A DNA stretch of 64,000 bases from Betaproteobacteria bacterium (GTDB lineage Bacteria; Pseudomonadota; Gammaproteobacteria; Burkholderiales; Casimicrobiaceae): positions 1 through 64,000 of the forward strand of contig JADKKQ010000014.1 in NCBI GenBank assembly GCA_016720425.1. Direction: 5' to 3'. Each line of letters begins with the position of its first letter. Within the stretch, counting starts at the first letter, position 1. This document shows, piece by piece, positions 40,491 to 49,053 of the stretch. A program made the position numbers and the translations under genes. A model generated the notes under the pieces. It did not search any database and was not told where the DNA came from. It saw nothing but the letters and a program-made list of their open reading frames with translations.

Positions 40491-42121
40491 GCGTCGGCCG
40501 CCGCACGCTCGCGCCGGTGCAGCTTGATGACCTTGGCGTAGGTGACGCAGGCACGCCGGGCGATGATCACCGACAGCCCCTGGTAGGCGATCTCCTCGCG
40601 GATCACCCGCACGTTCGCGTCCTTCTCCTTGGGCACCGGCAGGACGACGCGGATGTGCTCGCGCGGCACGCCCAGGCCGGCGACGAGATTGACGACGTCC
40701 TCGTCGGTGGCCATCGTCGGCTGCCCGCCCGTCATCGCGACGATGCTGTTGTCGAGGATGAAGACCTTGATGTTGGTGTTCTCGTGCGCCGCGTCGAGCA
40801 GCGGCGCCATGCCCGAGTGGGTGAACGTGCCGTCGCCGATCACGCACAGCGACGGGGTCATCCCGGCGTGGGCGGCGCCGATCGCCATGCCGATCGACGA
40901 ACCCATGCACAGGCAGGAGTGGATCGCCTGGTGCGGCTTCAGGTAACCCAGCGAATAGCAGCCGATGTCGCCCATGACGCGGATGCCCTCGCCCATCCCG
41001 ACGAGCGCCTCGTTGATGGCGTTGTAGGTGTCGTCGTGGGGACAGGCATCGCACAGCCGGGGCGGCCGCCCGACCAGCACCTGCTCGAGCCCCGGGATCT
41101 GCAGCGACGCCGCGACGGGAAGCCCGAAACTCCGCCGCATCGCGTCGGGCGAGAGCTCGCCGGCGCGCGGCAGGTCGCCGGTGAGCCGGCCGCGGATCGG
41201 CTTCTCGCGCATCAGCCCCAGCGCGCTGACGTAGCGCTCGATGAACGGGTAGCCTTCCTCGACCACGCGGATCTCGCTGGAGGCGTCGAGCAGGCGACGG
41301 ATCTTCTGCACCGGCAGCGGATAGACGCCGATGCGCAGCACGTTGTAGTCGTCGAGCCGGTCGCCCAGCGCCTCTTCCAGGTAGTTCGACGCCACGCCGC
41401 TGACCAGGATGCCGGGACGGCCCTCGCCGCGCAGGTCGAGCCGGTTCGCCGCGTGCGCCTCGGCGTGGGCGGCGAACGCGGGCTGCTTGTCCAGCAGCTT
41501 GGCATAGGCGCGGCGCGCGTTGGCCGGAATGAGCGTGTACAGGCCGGGATCGTCGACATAGGCGGCGGCGTTGCGCGCCCGGGCCGCGGACATCGACACG
41601 ACCGCCCGGCTGTGGGCGAGGCGGGTGACCAGGCGCAGCAGCACCGGCACGCGCAGGCGCTCCGACAGTTCGAAGGCCTCGCGCGTGAAGTCGTAGCACT
41701 GCTGCTGGTTCGCCGGCTCGAAGCAGGGAACCTGGGCGAAGTCGGCGAAGAAGCGCGAGTCCTGCTCGTTCTGCGAACTGTGCATCGACGGATCGTCGGC
41801 CACCGCGATGACCAGGCCGCCGTGCGCTCCGGCCAGGGCGACGTTCATGAAGGGGTCGGCCGCCACGTTGAGGCCGACGTGCTTCATCGCCACCAGCGCC
41901 CGGCAGCCGGCATAGGAGACGCCGACGCCCTCTTCGAGCGCGACCTTTTCGTTGGTCGACCACAGGCCGCGAATCGGCAATCCGGCGTGGCGGGCGTAGG
42001 CCTGGACGGTGGCGAAGATTTCCGTGGAAGGGGTGCCCGGGTAGGCGTAGGCGGCGCTGATGCCGGCGTCGATGGCGCCGCGCGCCACGGCTTCGTCACC
42101 CAGCAGAATCTCCTCGACCAT
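40487..42121 (-). CDS. iorA: Indolepyruvate ferredoxin oxidoreductase alpha subunit (IorA), lacking the ferredoxin domain
   Basis: This is the thiamine-diphosphate-binding subunit of 544 residues. The pyrimidine-binding domain begins EEILLGDEAVARGAIDAGIS, AYAYPGTPSTEI and STNEKVALEEGVG. The pyrophosphate domain has IGCYSLGY, GSSIGMAIGAAHAG and GDGTFTHSG...DNSIVAMTGGQPT. Canonical IorA of archaea and many bacteria ends in a two-cluster [4Fe-4S] ferredoxin domain; here the chain stops at KLHRRERAAADA with no CxxCxxC repeats. Only the single LCDACPHDDTY Cys pair near residue 350 remains. Electrons must then go to a separate acceptor. It is co-transcribed with iorB and xdhC. Confidence 0.88.
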   Translation of the reverse strand: MVEEILLGDEAVARGAIDAGISAAYAYPGTPSTEIFATVQAYARHAGLPIRGLWSTNEKVALEEGVGVSYAGCRALVAMKHVGLNVAADPFMNVALAGAHGGLVIAVADDPSMHSSQNEQDSRFFADFAQVPCFEPANQQQCYDFTREAFELSERLRVPVLLRLVTRLAHSRAVVSMSAARARNAAAYVDDPGLYTLIPANARRAYAKLLDKQPAFAAHAEAHAANRLDLRGEGRPGILVSGVASNYLEEALGDRLDDYNVLRIGVYPLPVQKIRRLLDASSEIRVVEEGYPFIERYVSALGLMREKPIRGRLTGDLPRAGELSPDAMRRSFGLPVAASLQIPGLEQVLVGRPPRLCDACPHDDTYNAINEALVGMGEGIRVMGDIGCYSLGYLKPHQAIHSCLCMGSSIGMAIGAAHAGMTPSLCVIGDGTFTHSGMAPLLDAAHENTNIKVFILDNSIVAMTGGQPTMATDEDVVNLVAGLGVPREHIRVVLPVPKEKDANVRVIREEIAYQGLSVIIARRACVTYAKVIKLHRRERAAADA

Positions 42122-42432
42122 CGTTCCCCCGTGGTTGGTTTGCGTCCAGACCCTCCATGATGCGGCATCGCTGCCGGACTCGGCAAATCGCCGCGCCGCG
42201 GTGCGCTAGAATCCGCAGTGGTCGCTTGGGCTCCGTCTCCGGGATCGAACATGCAACGCCACCTGCGCGCCTTCGCACCATGCCCGACCCTGCCCGCTGC
42301 CGGCGGCGCAGGCCGCGCCGCCGCCGACGGGTCGAAGCGCCGGGGGCGGCCGGCGTTCGAGCAGACGCATCGCGTCGACGCCCGCACGCCCCGGCTGCGG
42401 CCGGAGCACGAAGAACTCCGGGGCGCGCAGCC
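42122..42432 (+). other. Divergent intergenic region between iorA and the IMPase gene
   Basis: About 310 bases. Short open frames on both strands are Arg/Pro/Ala-rich and look non-coding. I see no convincing promoter elements or hairpins. It should contain promoters for both flanking genes. Confidence 0.5.
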
Positions 42433-43260
42433 GTGACGCCTGCCGCCGGCATCGCCGACGACCCGCTGCTGGCGGTGGCGATCCGCGCGGCGCGGCGGGC
42501 GGCGGCGGTGATCGACGACGCCGCCCGCGACCTCAAGCGCCTGCCCACGCACGCCAAGTCGCACGGCGATCTCGTCAGCGCCGCGGATGCCGACGCCGAG
42601 AACGCGATCATCGCCACGCTGCGCGCCGCCTTCCCCGAACACGCGATCCTGGGCGAGGAGTCCGGCGAGCTGATGGGCGGCGCCACGGCCGCGCGCGGCG
42701 GCGGCTGCAAGTGGCTGGTCGACCCGATCGACGGCACGGTGAACTTCCTCCACGGCTATCCGTATTACGCGATCTCGCTCGCGCTGGCGCAGGGCCCGCG
42801 GATCACCCACGCCGTGGTGCTCGATCCCGTGCACGACGAGCTCTTCGCGGCGATCGCCGGCCGCGGCGCGACGCGCAACGGCGCAGCACTGCACGTCTCG
42901 GCCTGCCATGCGCTCGACGAGGCGCTGGTCGGGACCGTGTTTCCGACGCGTGCGAGCCCGAAGATGCCGGGCTACCTGACGGTGTTCAACCGCCTGTTGC
43001 CCCGCTGCCGGGGCATGCGTCGCGCCGGCGCCTGCGCCCTCGACCTCTGCTACGTCGCGGCCGGCCGGCTGGACGGATTCTTCGTGATGAGCCTCAGCAG
43101 CTGGGACATCGCCGCGGGCGCGCTGATCGTCGAGGAAGCCGGCGGGCGCATCGGCGATTTCGCCGGCGGCCCGGACTTCCTGCGCACCAACGAACTCATC
43201 GCCGCCGCTCCGGGGATCTTCGGCGCGCTGCGCGAGGCGATCGCCGCCGCGCGCCCGTGA
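42433..43260 (+). CDS. Inositol-monophosphatase-family protein
   Basis: This is a 275-residue metal-dependent phosphatase (IMPase/SuhB/CysQ superfamily). Metal sites are visible: GEESGELM near residue 74, DPIDGTVNFLHG near 97-108 and WDIAAGALIVEEAGG near 225. It would hydrolyse myo-inositol-1-phosphate, a histidinol-type phosphate or another sugar phosphate. An insertion of a few residues (GGATAARGGG) follows the EESGE motif. The start is GTG 43433-equivalent in frame at 42433; no better ATG exists because the upstream frame is non-coding. It ends 7 nt before the tail of the convergent Ldh2-type gene. Confidence 0.85.
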   Translation: MTPAAGIADDPLLAVAIRAARRAAAVIDDAARDLKRLPTHAKSHGDLVSAADADAENAIIATLRAAFPEHAILGEESGELMGGATAARGGGCKWLVDPIDGTVNFLHGYPYYAISLALAQGPRITHAVVLDPVHDELFAAIAGRGATRNGAALHVSACHALDEALVGTVFPTRASPKMPGYLTVFNRLLPRCRGMRRAGACALDLCYVAAGRLDGFFVMSLSSWDIAAGALIVEEAGGRIGDFAGGPDFLRTNELIAAAPGIFGALREAIAAARP

Positions 43261-43267
43261 AGCGCGT

Positions 43268-44269
43268 TCAGCCGGCGAGTCGCGCGAGATCGGCCGCGAG
43301 CGCCGCGGGAATCGCCACGCCTTCGCCCTCGGCCTGCTCGGCCAGCGCGCGGCGGCGATCGCCCGGCAGCCGCACGCCCGGATCCTGCAGCATGGCCGCG
43401 ACCAGCGTCTCGACCCGTTCCCGATAGGTGTCCCGGCCCGCCAGCGCGCCCGGGTCGACGACCAGGAAGGCCTGGCCGATCCGCGGCCGGTTGCCCTCGT
43501 CGACGAAGAACGAGCTCGCCTCGAAGCCCTGGGCCGCACCGGTCAGCGCCGTCACCAGCAACTCGACGACCAGCGCCAGCATCGCCCCCTTGGTCCCACC
43601 CATCGGCAGCATCGACCCCGCCAGGCCCGCCCGCGGGTCGGTGGTCGGGTTGCCGTCGGCGTCCTGCGCCCAGCCCGTGGGAATCGGCGTGCCGTCCCTG
43701 GCCGCGACCATCAGCTTGCCGCGGGCGACCTCGGACAGCGACAGGTCGATCAGCAGCGGCGCCCCCGCGGCCCGAGGGAACACTGCGGCGATCGGATTGG
43801 TGCCGAACAGCGCCCGCCGCCCGCCGGCCGCCGGCATCGCCGACGGCGAATTGGACAGCGCCAGCCCGACCATGCCGGCCGCGCCCACGGCCTCGAGGTG
43901 ATAGGCGGCGACGCCGAAGTGATGGCTGTTGGTCACGCCGGCGAAGGCGACGCCGTGCCCGGTCGCGCGTCGCAGCGCCTCGTCGACCGCGAGCGCGCAG
44001 GCCGGAAAGGCCAGGCCGCAGCGCGCGTCGACCAGCACCGCGCCCCCGCGCGCCGCGACCACCGCGGGCGCGGCGGCTCCGTCGGCGCGACCGTTGGCGA
44101 GGTGCGCCGCATATTGCGGGACGCGGGCGACGCCGTGCGACGGCAGCCCCCGGGCGTCGGCGTAGACCAGCGCGCGCGCGGTCGCCGCGGCCATCGCCGG
44201 CCCGGCCCCGGCGCGCTGCAGCGCCTGGGCGGCCAGCCGCTCCAGATCCGACAACGGGAAGGTGGGCAT
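43268..44269 (-). CDS. Malate/L-lactate dehydrogenase family (Ldh2) oxidoreductase
   Basis: This is an NAD(P)-dependent 2-hydroxyacid dehydrogenase of 333 residues with the Ldh2/ComC fold. It has GLPSHGVARVPQYAAHL near residue 40 with the catalytic His, FAGVTNSHHFGVAAYHLE near 110, GTNPIAAVFPR and the GGTKGAMLALVVELLV segment. Family members oxidise malate, lactate, ureidoglycolate or sulfolactate. It is the last gene of a minus-strand cluster with a dehydratase, a TctC protein and a UxaA-type pair; in that company a role in (sulfo)lactate stereochemistry or an analogous 2-hydroxyacid step is plausible. Confidence 0.85.
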   Translation of the reverse strand: MPTFPLSDLERLAAQALQRAGAGPAMAAATARALVYADARGLPSHGVARVPQYAAHLANGRADGAAAPAVVAARGGAVLVDARCGLAFPACALAVDEALRRATGHGVAFAGVTNSHHFGVAAYHLEAVGAAGMVGLALSNSPSAMPAAGGRRALFGTNPIAAVFPRAAGAPLLIDLSLSEVARGKLMVAARDGTPIPTGWAQDADGNPTTDPRAGLAGSMLPMGGTKGAMLALVVELLVTALTGAAQGFEASSFFVDEGNRPRIGQAFLVVDPGALAGRDTYRERVETLVAAMLQDPGVRLPGDRRRALAEQAEGEGVAIPAALAADLARLAG

Positions 44270-44322
44270 CGGGCTTTCTCCGGGGGCGGCGCCAGGGCGC
44301 GGTCGCGCCGGCGGCGCCCGGT

Positions 44323-45285
44323 TCAGGTTTGCCAGGGGAGCCGGTCGAGGTCGACGTTGCCGCCGGACAGCAGCACCCCCACCCGGGCGCCGCGCAGCGG
44401 CAGCGTCCCCTCGAGCAGGCAGGCGAGCGGGACGGCGGACGAGGGTTCGACGACGAGCTTCATCCGCTCGAAGATCAGCCGCATCGCGCGCACGATCGCG
44501 TCCTCGCTGCAGGTGCCGATCGCCTCGACGTGCGCGCGCAGCGCCGCGAGCGTGCGCGGCGACAGCGTCGTGCGCAGGCCGTCGGCGATCGTCGTCGTCG
44601 TGGGCAGCGGCTCGACCCGGCCGCTCGCCAGGCTGCGCGCGGCATCGTCGGCCTGCGCCGGCTCGGCGCCGAGCACGCGCAGGCGCGCGGACAGGCCGTG
44701 CGCGGCGATCGCGGTTCCCGCCAGCAGGCCGCCGCCGCCGCAGGGAGCGATCACCGCGTCGAGATCGGGCACGTCGGCCAGCAGCTCGAGCGCCGCGGTA
44801 CCCTGACCGGCGATCACCTCGGCATTGTCGAACGGGTGGATCAGCGTGGCGCCGCTCTCGCCCTGCACCTCGGCACAGGCCGCCTCGCGCGCGGCGACCG
44901 TGGCAACGCAGAAGCGGATCGTCGCGCCTTCGCGCGCGACGTTGGCGATCTTGACCTTGGGCGCGTTCTCGGGCATCACCACCCAGGCCGGGATGCCGCG
45001 TCGCCGGGCCGCGTAGGCCAGCGCGGCGCCGTGGTTGCCGGACGAGTGCGTCACCACCCCGCGCCCGGCGACATCTGCGGGCAGCGAGAACACCGCGTTC
45101 ACCGCGCCGCGCGCCTTGAACGCCCCGACCTTCTGCAGGTTCTCGCACTTGAAGTACAGCCGCGCGCCGACCTCGCCGTCGATCGACGACGAGGTCAGCA
45201 CCGGCGTGCGGTGGACGTGCGGCGCGATCCGCGCCTGCGCGGCGCGTATCGCGGCCAGATCGGGCAGCCGCAGCGAGTGGGGCAC
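44323..45285 (-). CDS. Threonine/serine dehydratase-like PLP enzyme
   Basis: This is a 320-residue PLP-dependent fold-type II enzyme. The PLP lysine lies in CENLQKVGAFKARGA near residue 58. The substrate Ser/Asn loop is SSGNHGAALAYAARR, and the phosphate-binding glycine loop is APCGGGGLLAG near 180. It lacks the C-terminal ACT domain of IlvA, so it resembles catabolic threonine/serine dehydratases, serine racemases or 3-hydroxyaspartate ammonia-lyases. The start is GTG 45285, giving PHSLRLPDLAAIRAAQARI, 9 nt after the TctC stop; the two are probably co-transcribed. The exact substrate is open. Confidence 0.85.
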   Translation of the reverse strand: MPHSLRLPDLAAIRAAQARIAPHVHRTPVLTSSSIDGEVGARLYFKCENLQKVGAFKARGAVNAVFSLPADVAGRGVVTHSSGNHGAALAYAARRRGIPAWVVMPENAPKVKIANVAREGATIRFCVATVAAREAACAEVQGESGATLIHPFDNAEVIAGQGTAALELLADVPDLDAVIAPCGGGGLLAGTAIAAHGLSARLRVLGAEPAQADDAARSLASGRVEPLPTTTTIADGLRTTLSPRTLAALRAHVEAIGTCSEDAIVRAMRLIFERMKLVVEPSSAVPLACLLEGTLPLRGARVGVLLSGGNVDLDRLPWQT

Positions 45286-45293
45286 GCCCCGCG

Positions 45294-46277
45294 TCAGTCC
45301 GGCTTGATCCCGGCGTCGCGCACGAGCTTGCCCCAGCGCGCCGCCTCGGACTCGAAGAACGTGCGCGCCTCGGCGGGCGTCATCGCGACCGGCTCGAAGC
45401 CCTGGTCGATGATGCGCTTCTTCATCTCCGGCTCGGCCAGCGCGGCGTTGGCGTCGGCGTTGATCCTGGCGACGATCGCCGCCGGGGTCGCCGCGGGCAC
45501 CATGACACCGGTCCAGTTGGTGATGCTGAGCTGCGGGTAGCCGACCTCGGCGGTCGTCGGCACGTCGGGCAGCAGTGGATGGCGCTGGCGGCTGGTCACC
45601 GCCAGCGCGCGCAGCTTGCCACCCTTGACGTGCGGCAGCGATTCCGGAAAGTTCGAGACGATGAGATCGATCTGCCCGCCCATCAGGTCGGTCAGCGACG
45701 GTGTGCCGCCCTTGTAGGGGATGTGCTGCACCTTGATCCCCGCCTGCTGCGCCAGGAGCTCGAGGCCGAGGTGCGGCGGCGTGCCGTTGCCGCTGGACCC
45801 GCCGTTCAGCATCCGGGCCTTGCCGGCCGCGACCAGATCGGACATCGAGCGGATCGGCGACGCTGCAGGGACGACGATCATCAGCGGCAGCGAGCCCAGC
45901 ACGGCGACCGGCGTCAGGTCCTTCTGCAGGCTGTAGGGAGCGGCCGGGAACAGCGTGACGTTGACCGCATGCGTCAGCGTGACCGCCAGCAGCGTATAGC
46001 CGTCGCCCGGCGACTTGGCCACGACGTCGGCCCCGATCTGCGCGTTGCCGCCGGCACGGTTCTCGACGATCACCGGCTGCTTCCAGCGCTCGGCGAGCTT
46101 CTGCCCGACGTTGCGCGCCATCACGTCGGTGAGGCCGCCCGGCGGAAACGGGACGACGTATTTGACCGGGCGGGTCGGATACTCCTGGGCCGCGGCCACC
46201 TGCGGCAACCACGCGGCGGCGGCGGCAGCCAGCGCCCACAGCAGCCATCGCAGGCCGTCCCTCGTTGCGGTGATCAT
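45294..46277 (-). CDS. Tripartite tricarboxylate transporter substrate-binding protein (TctC/Bug family)
   Basis: This is a periplasmic binding protein of 327 residues. The signal peptide is LRWLLWALAAAAAAWLPQVAAAQ, cut before EYPTRPV. Bug-family marks are YPTRPVKYVVPFPPGGLTDV near residue 33, VENRAGGNAQIGADVVAKS, and DVPTTAEVGYPQL near the end. Such proteins capture carboxylic acids for TctAB-type membrane partners; none is encoded nearby, which is normal for the many orphan Bug proteins of betaproteobacteria. Its place between the UxaA-type genes and the dehydratase suggests it collects the acid broken down by this cluster. Confidence 0.88.
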   Translation of the reverse strand: MITATRDGLRWLLWALAAAAAAWLPQVAAAQEYPTRPVKYVVPFPPGGLTDVMARNVGQKLAERWKQPVIVENRAGGNAQIGADVVAKSPGDGYTLLAVTLTHAVNVTLFPAAPYSLQKDLTPVAVLGSLPLMIVVPAASPIRSMSDLVAAGKARMLNGGSSGNGTPPHLGLELLAQQAGIKVQHIPYKGGTPSLTDLMGGQIDLIVSNFPESLPHVKGGKLRALAVTSRQRHPLLPDVPTTAEVGYPQLSITNWTGVMVPAATPAAIVARINADANAALAEPEMKKRIIDQGFEPVAMTPAEARTFFESEAARWGKLVRDAGIKPD

Positions 46278-46504
46278 GGCGACATTCTCCTTTGCTCGGT
46301 GTTGGGTGAGGGAAGGCGTGCGCGAACCGCGCGCCCGCGCGCGGTCGACCGGCGATTGCGCGTCAGCATACCGAAAACCCGCCGTCCACCGCCAGCGCCC
46401 ATGGTGACGAGGGCGGCGGCGGGGATGCGGGTAGCGCGACGGCCCCGACGCTGGCGTCGGGGCACGCCGCTGCACCCGACGCGCGCCCGGGCCGCGGCGC
46501 AGAC

Positions 46505-47665
46505 TCAGGCGCTCTCGTACAGCCGCGTCAGCACGAACTCGCGATGTCCCAGCGCCTCGGTCGAGGTCAGCCGGCCGTTGGCGGTACGGAACATCATCGC
46601 CAGCAGCTTGTCGCCGGCTTCGTCCATCGTGATCTCGCGCTGCAGCAGGCCCGAGGTGTCGACGTCGATGTGCTCGCTCATCGTGCGCACGGTGCGCGGA
46701 TTGGCCGAGATCTTGATGACCGGCAGGATCGGGTTGCCGATGACGTTGCCCTGTCCCGTCGGGAAGAAGTGCACGACGTAGCCGGACGCGGCACACAGCG
46801 TCACCATCTCGGCCGCCGCCGACGACGAGTCCATGAACCACAGCCCCGGTCCGCCGGGCACCTCGCCCTTGTCGAGAACGCCGTCGACGACGCACTTCTT
46901 GCCGATCTTCTGGATGTTGCCCAGCGCCTTTTCCTCGATCGTGGTCAGCCCGCCGGCGATGTTGCCCTTGGTCGGCTGCGAGTCCGACAGGTCCGACGTC
47001 TTGTGCCGGTTGATGAGGTCCTGGTAGCGATCGAACATGCGCATGAAGTCGGCGCGCACCTGGTCGTTGCGGCAGCGTGCGGCGACGATCTGCTCGCCGC
47101 CGGTCAACTCGGTCGTCTCGCCGAACACCAGCGTGCAGCCGGCGGCGTAGAGCTTGTCGAAGGCGTCGCCCACGGTCGGGTTGGCGCCGCAGCCCGAGGT
47201 GGTGTCGGACTCGCCGCACTTGGTCGACACCCAGAGCTCGGACAGCGGGCACTCGACGCGATGCTTCTCGCTCGCCTCCTGGAGGAACACCTTGGCCGCC
47301 TTGGAGGCGCGCATGATCGTGTCGTGGTCGCCGTGCAGCTCGATGCCGAAGCCCACGACCGGCTTGCCGGTGGCCGCGATGCCGTCGACGACCTTCTTGG
47401 TCCACTGCTCCTCGATGCCGATGACCACCACGGCGGCGACGTTGGGATTGGATCCGGTGCCGATCAGCGTCCGGAAGTGCAGGTCGAGGTCGGCCCCGAA
47501 CTGCAGCCGGCCGTAGGGATGCGGAATCGCCATCGTCCCCTTGATGTTGTGGGCGACGGCTTCGCAGGCGGCGTTCGCCAGGTCGTCGACGGGCAGGATG
47601 ATGACGTGGTTGCGGACGCCGACGCGTCCGTTTTCGCGGCGGTAACCCCAGAAGGTTTTCTGCAT
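46505..47665 (-). CDS. UxaA-family lyase large subunit, sulfolactate sulfo-lyase SuyB-like
   Basis: This is a 386-residue cytoplasmic lyase of the UxaA/altronate dehydratase family. It begins TFWGYRRENGRVGVRNHVII, followed by PHPYGRLQFGADLDLHFRTL, KCGESDTTSGCGANPTVGDA with conserved Cys residues for metal binding, and FPTGQGNVIGNPILPVIK. Full UxaA (about 495 residues) carries an N-terminal SAF domain; here that domain is a separate 93-residue gene upstream. A split with these sizes is typical of (2R)-sulfolactate sulfo-lyase SuyA/SuyB, which releases sulfite from sulfolactate to give pyruvate. Altronate or another 2,3-dihydroxy acid remains possible, so no symbol is given. Confidence 0.82.
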   Translation of the reverse strand: MQKTFWGYRRENGRVGVRNHVIILPVDDLANAACEAVAHNIKGTMAIPHPYGRLQFGADLDLHFRTLIGTGSNPNVAAVVVIGIEEQWTKKVVDGIAATGKPVVGFGIELHGDHDTIMRASKAAKVFLQEASEKHRVECPLSELWVSTKCGESDTTSGCGANPTVGDAFDKLYAAGCTLVFGETTELTGGEQIVAARCRNDQVRADFMRMFDRYQDLINRHKTSDLSDSQPTKGNIAGGLTTIEEKALGNIQKIGKKCVVDGVLDKGEVPGGPGLWFMDSSSAAAEMVTLCAASGYVVHFFPTGQGNVIGNPILPVIKISANPRTVRTMSEHIDVDTSGLLQREITMDEAGDKLLAMMFRTANGRLTSTEALGHREFVLTRLYESA

Positions 47666-47787
47666 GGCTATGGGTCTTTCTTTTGCGATTGACGCGGAGG
47701 CCGGGCGGCGCGGGGCCGCGGGCCGGGAACGAGGAGGCAACAGGTGCGCAACCGGCGGCCCGGGAGCCGGCGGTCGGCGCCCGGCGG

Positions 47788-48069
47788 CTACCAGCGCTTG
47801 GTCTTGATGTTGTGCACGTGGGCGTGCTGCCCGCAGGCGATCGGCGCGACGACCTTGCCGATGTCGATGCCGTACTTGATCACGGTGTCGCCGATCGCCA
47901 TGTCCTTCAGCGCGACCTTGTGCCCCAGCGGGATGTCCTGCACGCAGGGAAGATTCAACGTCCGATTCTCGTCGAGGATCAGACCGGTCAGCGTCATGCC
48001 GGCCTTGACGCCCTCGACGACGACAACCGCGACCGAATCGTTGGGATCGTGCAATACGCAATGGATCAT
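47788..48069 (-). CDS. UxaA-family SAF-domain small subunit, SuyA-like
   Basis: This is a 93-residue protein consisting of a single SAF domain: DSVAVVVVEGVKAGMTLTG and IPLGHKVALKDMAIGDTVIKYG, then GKVVAPIACGQHAHVHN whose His/Cys residues probably complete the active site of the partner lyase. It lies 122 nt upstream of the large-subunit gene and is the first gene of the cluster, divergent from the GntR regulator. Size and partner match sulfolactate sulfo-lyase SuyA, or the N-terminal piece of altronate dehydratase encoded separately. Confidence 0.8.
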   Translation of the reverse strand: MIHCVLHDPNDSVAVVVVEGVKAGMTLTGLILDENRTLNLPCVQDIPLGHKVALKDMAIGDTVIKYGIDIGKVVAPIACGQHAHVHNIKTKRW

Positions 48070-48186
48070 CTTGAAACTCCTGGAAGAAAGCGGATCGGGC
48101 CCGCGGCAGGACCGTTGCAGCCACCGGGCCGCGCACCGCCGGACCACCCCCAATGCTAATTCCCCTGCCCCCTGCAAGTCAACTAT

Positions 48187-48200
48187 ATCATCTATATGAT
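48187..48200. promoter_or_regulatory. Palindrome ATCAT-CTAT-ATGAT, candidate GntR operator
   Basis: The site lies in a strikingly AT-rich stretch (48180-48202) within high-GC DNA, between the divergent SAF-subunit and GntR genes. Its symmetry and position fit autoregulation and control of the lyase cluster by the GntR protein. Confidence 0.6.
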
Positions 48201-49053
48201 TTGCATGAGTTGCGCCGCGAGCGCTACACTGGCGGAATGCGGCGCTCTGCCCGCCGCAACGCCTACCCGCCATGGCCGATCCGCTGCAGGACCTTCCGCA
48301 CGACCTCCCCCCGATGCGACCAGCCCGGGCGTGCCGCTGGCCGGCCCGCTGTACAAGGACGTCAAGCGGCAGCTGATGGAGGTCCTGACGCGCGGCGAGT
48401 GGAAGGCCGGCGAGGCGATTCCGGCGGAGCGGCGCCTGGCCGAGCGCTACGGCATCAGCATCGGCACCGTCCGCAAGGCGATCGACGAACTCGTCGGCGA
48501 GAACATCCTCATCCGCCAGCAGGGCCGCGGGACCTACGTCGCCAGCCACAATCGCGACCGGCTGCTGTTCTACTTCTTCCACATCGTGCCGGAACAGGGC
48601 CCCAAGGAGTATCCGCAGGTCCGGCTGCTGTCGTTCGGCCGGGCGAAGGCCGAGCGCACCGCCGCCGAGCGGCTGCAGATCGAGCCCGGCGACGCGGTGC
48701 TGCGCATCCGCAACGCGCTCAGCCTCGGCGGCACCCCGGTGATGATCGACGACATCACGCTGCCCGCGGCGCGCTTTCCGGGGCTGACGGAGAGGCGCTT
48801 CCGCGCGCGGCCGTCGACGATCTACAACCTGTACCAGGAAGCCTTCGGGGTGTCGGTCGTCCGGACCAGCGAGCGGCTGCGCGCCGTGGTGGCCGACGAA
48901 GAGGCCGCGGCGCTGCTCGGAATTGCCCAGGGTGCACCGCTGCTGCAGATCCGTCGGTTGGCGCTGACCTACAACGATGCGCCGGTGGAACTGCGGATCT
49001 CGCTGGTCAACACCGCGCGCTACGAGTACTTCAGCGACATCGGCCGGAGCTAG
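48196..49053 (+). CDS. GntR-family (HutC/UTRA type) transcriptional regulator
   Basis: This is a cytoplasmic regulator, 285 residues from ATG 48196. The winged helix-turn-helix is GPLYKDVKRQLMEVLTRGEW through AERYGISIGTVRKAIDELVG and RQQGRGTYVA. The C-terminal UTRA ligand-binding domain includes RIRNALSLGGTPVMIDDI and TIYNLYQEAFGVSVVRTSE. The first 50 residues do not resemble the family, and ATG 48196 falls inside the palindrome. A better start, ATG 48272 (MADPLQDLPHDLPP), is out of frame by one missing C in the C6 run before GATGCG near 48312. An assembly error or a GTG start near 48331 would explain this. It probably represses the divergent lyase cluster. Confidence 0.82.
   Translation: MICMSCAASATLAECGALPAATPTRHGRSAAGPSARPPPDATSPGVPLAGPLYKDVKRQLMEVLTRGEWKAGEAIPAERRLAERYGISIGTVRKAIDELVGENILIRQQGRGTYVASHNRDRLLFYFFHIVPEQGPKEYPQVRLLSFGRAKAERTAAERLQIEPGDAVLRIRNALSLGGTPVMIDDITLPAARFPGLTERRFRARPSTIYNLYQEAFGVSVVRTSERLRAVVADEEAAALLGIAQGAPLLQIRRLALTYNDAPVELRISLVNTARYEYFSDIGRS

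Noticed and set aside
42157..42436. Small ORFs on both strands between iorA and the IMPase gene
   Set aside because: Arg/Pro/Ala-rich translations with no ribosome binding site and no consistent codon use.
46505..48069. UxaA large and small genes as one broken altronate dehydratase
   Set aside because: Each has its own start and stop, both are complete at the sizes of known two-subunit enzymes, and 122 nt of non-coding sequence lies between them.
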